Source: an uncultured Prevotellaceae bacterium (GTDB lineage Bacteria; Bacteroidota; Bacteroidia; Bacteroidales; Bacteroidaceae). From it: a DNA stretch of 5,915 nucleotides. The position numbers and the translations under genes are program-made. Below, one piece after another: positions 5,447 to 5,915 of this stretch. The stretch covers positions 1 to 5,915 of the forward strand of contig CALDLA010000015.1 in NCBI GenBank assembly GCA_937898415.1. Direction: 5' to 3'. The stretch's first letter is position 1, and every line of letters starts with the position of its first letter. The notes beneath the pieces were generated by a model. It made no database searches, was not told where the DNA came from, and worked only from the letters and a program-made list of their open reading frames with translations.

Positions 5447-5915
5447 ATGAAAAAGAAAGCATTATTATTCGCATTGCTCTTGATGGGGGCAACGGTAGCA
5501 AAAGCACAGGCCGCACAGCCGGACTTTGACGACAAGTATGCAACGGAACTGGTAAAGGCTGGTACGGCTGCGCCTGACTTCAAGATGAAAACGCCCGACG
5601 GCAAGAATTTCCAGTTCTCAAAGTTTGCCAAGGGCAAGACCGTAGTGCTCGACTTCTGGGCATCGTGGTGTCCTGACTGCCGCAAGGATGCGCCGGAGGT
5701 GGTACGCCTGTATGAGAAGTATCGCCAGTACGGCGTCGAGTTTATCGGCATCTCAATGGATACTGACGTGGAAGCATGGAAGAAAGCCATCGAGAAGTAT
5801 GGCATCACCTATCCGCAAGTGAGCGAGCTGAAGAAGTTCAAGGAGACGGACATCGCCAAAGCCTACGGCGTGAAGTGGATTCCGTCGATGGTGGTCGTGG
5901 GGCCTGACGGACAGG
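5447..5915 (+). CDS. TlpA/ResA-like periplasmic thioredoxin, 3' end outside the window
   Basis: The first 156 codons of a thioredoxin-fold protein of the AhpC/TSA-Redoxin (TlpA/ResA) type. A type I signal peptide (MKKKALLFALLLMGATVAKA, cleavage after AKA, residue 20) sends it to the periplasm. The Redoxin start APDFKMKTPDGK (42-53) is followed by VVLDFWASWCPDCRK, with the active-site pair C75 and C78 in a CPDC motif, then PEVVRLYEKY, GVEFIGISMD (96-105) and the cis-proline region WIPSMVVV (P146). Its likely role is thiol-disulfide exchange with envelope proteins, such as reducing disulfides or serving cytochrome maturation. AAGGA at 5441-5445 lies close to the ATG and may aid initiation. Both catalytic cysteines are present, so it should be active. 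Gene identity beyond the subfamily cannot be set without the C-terminus. Confidence 0.92.
   Translation, partial: MKKKALLFALLLMGATVAKAQAAQPDFDDKYATELVKAGTAAPDFKMKTPDGKNFQFSKFAKGKTVVLDFWASWCPDCRKDAPEVVRLYEKYRQYGVEFIGISMDTDVEAWKKAIEKYGITYPQVSELKKFKETDIAKAYGVKWIPSMVVVGPDGQ

Noticed and set aside
1..5915. CRISPR array, riboswitch or complete insertion sequence
   Set aside because: No regularly spaced repeats, no recognisable riboswitch core, and no transposase with terminal inverted repeats were seen.

Overview
The window looks like chromosomal DNA of a Bacteroidetes bacterium, most likely of the Prevotella/Bacteroides group. The evidence is a small HTH regulator of the type that precedes type I restriction-modification operons in that phylum, Bacteroidetes-style lipoproteins and a TlpA-like thioredoxin, weak Shine-Dalgarno sequences in A-rich leaders, and a TAnnTTTG-type -7 promoter element. 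The genus is an inference.

Layout. Positions 1-86 hold a tRNA-Ser(CGA) missing about five 5' bases, followed by a rho-independent terminator (115-143). Positions 144-584 are A+T-rich with no confident gene. They contain a doubtful 76-codon ORF (319-549) that vaguely recalls the N-terminus of a Bacteroidetes tyrosine recombinase, a 12-bp-period direct repeat and a candidate promoter. Positions 585-1184 are the wreck of a type I restriction-modification operon: a small XRE-like regulator whose last residues look frameshifted, then only the first ~100 codons of hsdM, frameshifted and cut off after the motif NLNAGRES.

Directly behind that break is a tightly packed three-gene, same-strand cassette (1197-3627): an endonuclease/exonuclease/phosphatase (EEP) fold enzyme, an unrecognised 271-aa protein with short ankyrin-like stretches, and a protein joining an N-terminal EVE (PUA-like, modified-base reader) domain to two C-terminal XRE-like HTH units. 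The cassette looks more A+T-rich than the genes after it. The best working hypothesis is a previously undescribed nucleic-acid-targeting defence cassette, possibly modification-dependent, that replaced the body of the restriction-modification locus next to a tRNA gene. Function is inferred from domains and context only.

Only 11 bp after the cassette the composition becomes more G+C-rich and an envelope operon begins: a 313-aa lipoprotein, a 267-aa lipoprotein, and a secreted TlpA/ResA-like thioredoxin (WCPDC active site) that runs off the window. These three look like resident chromosomal genes.
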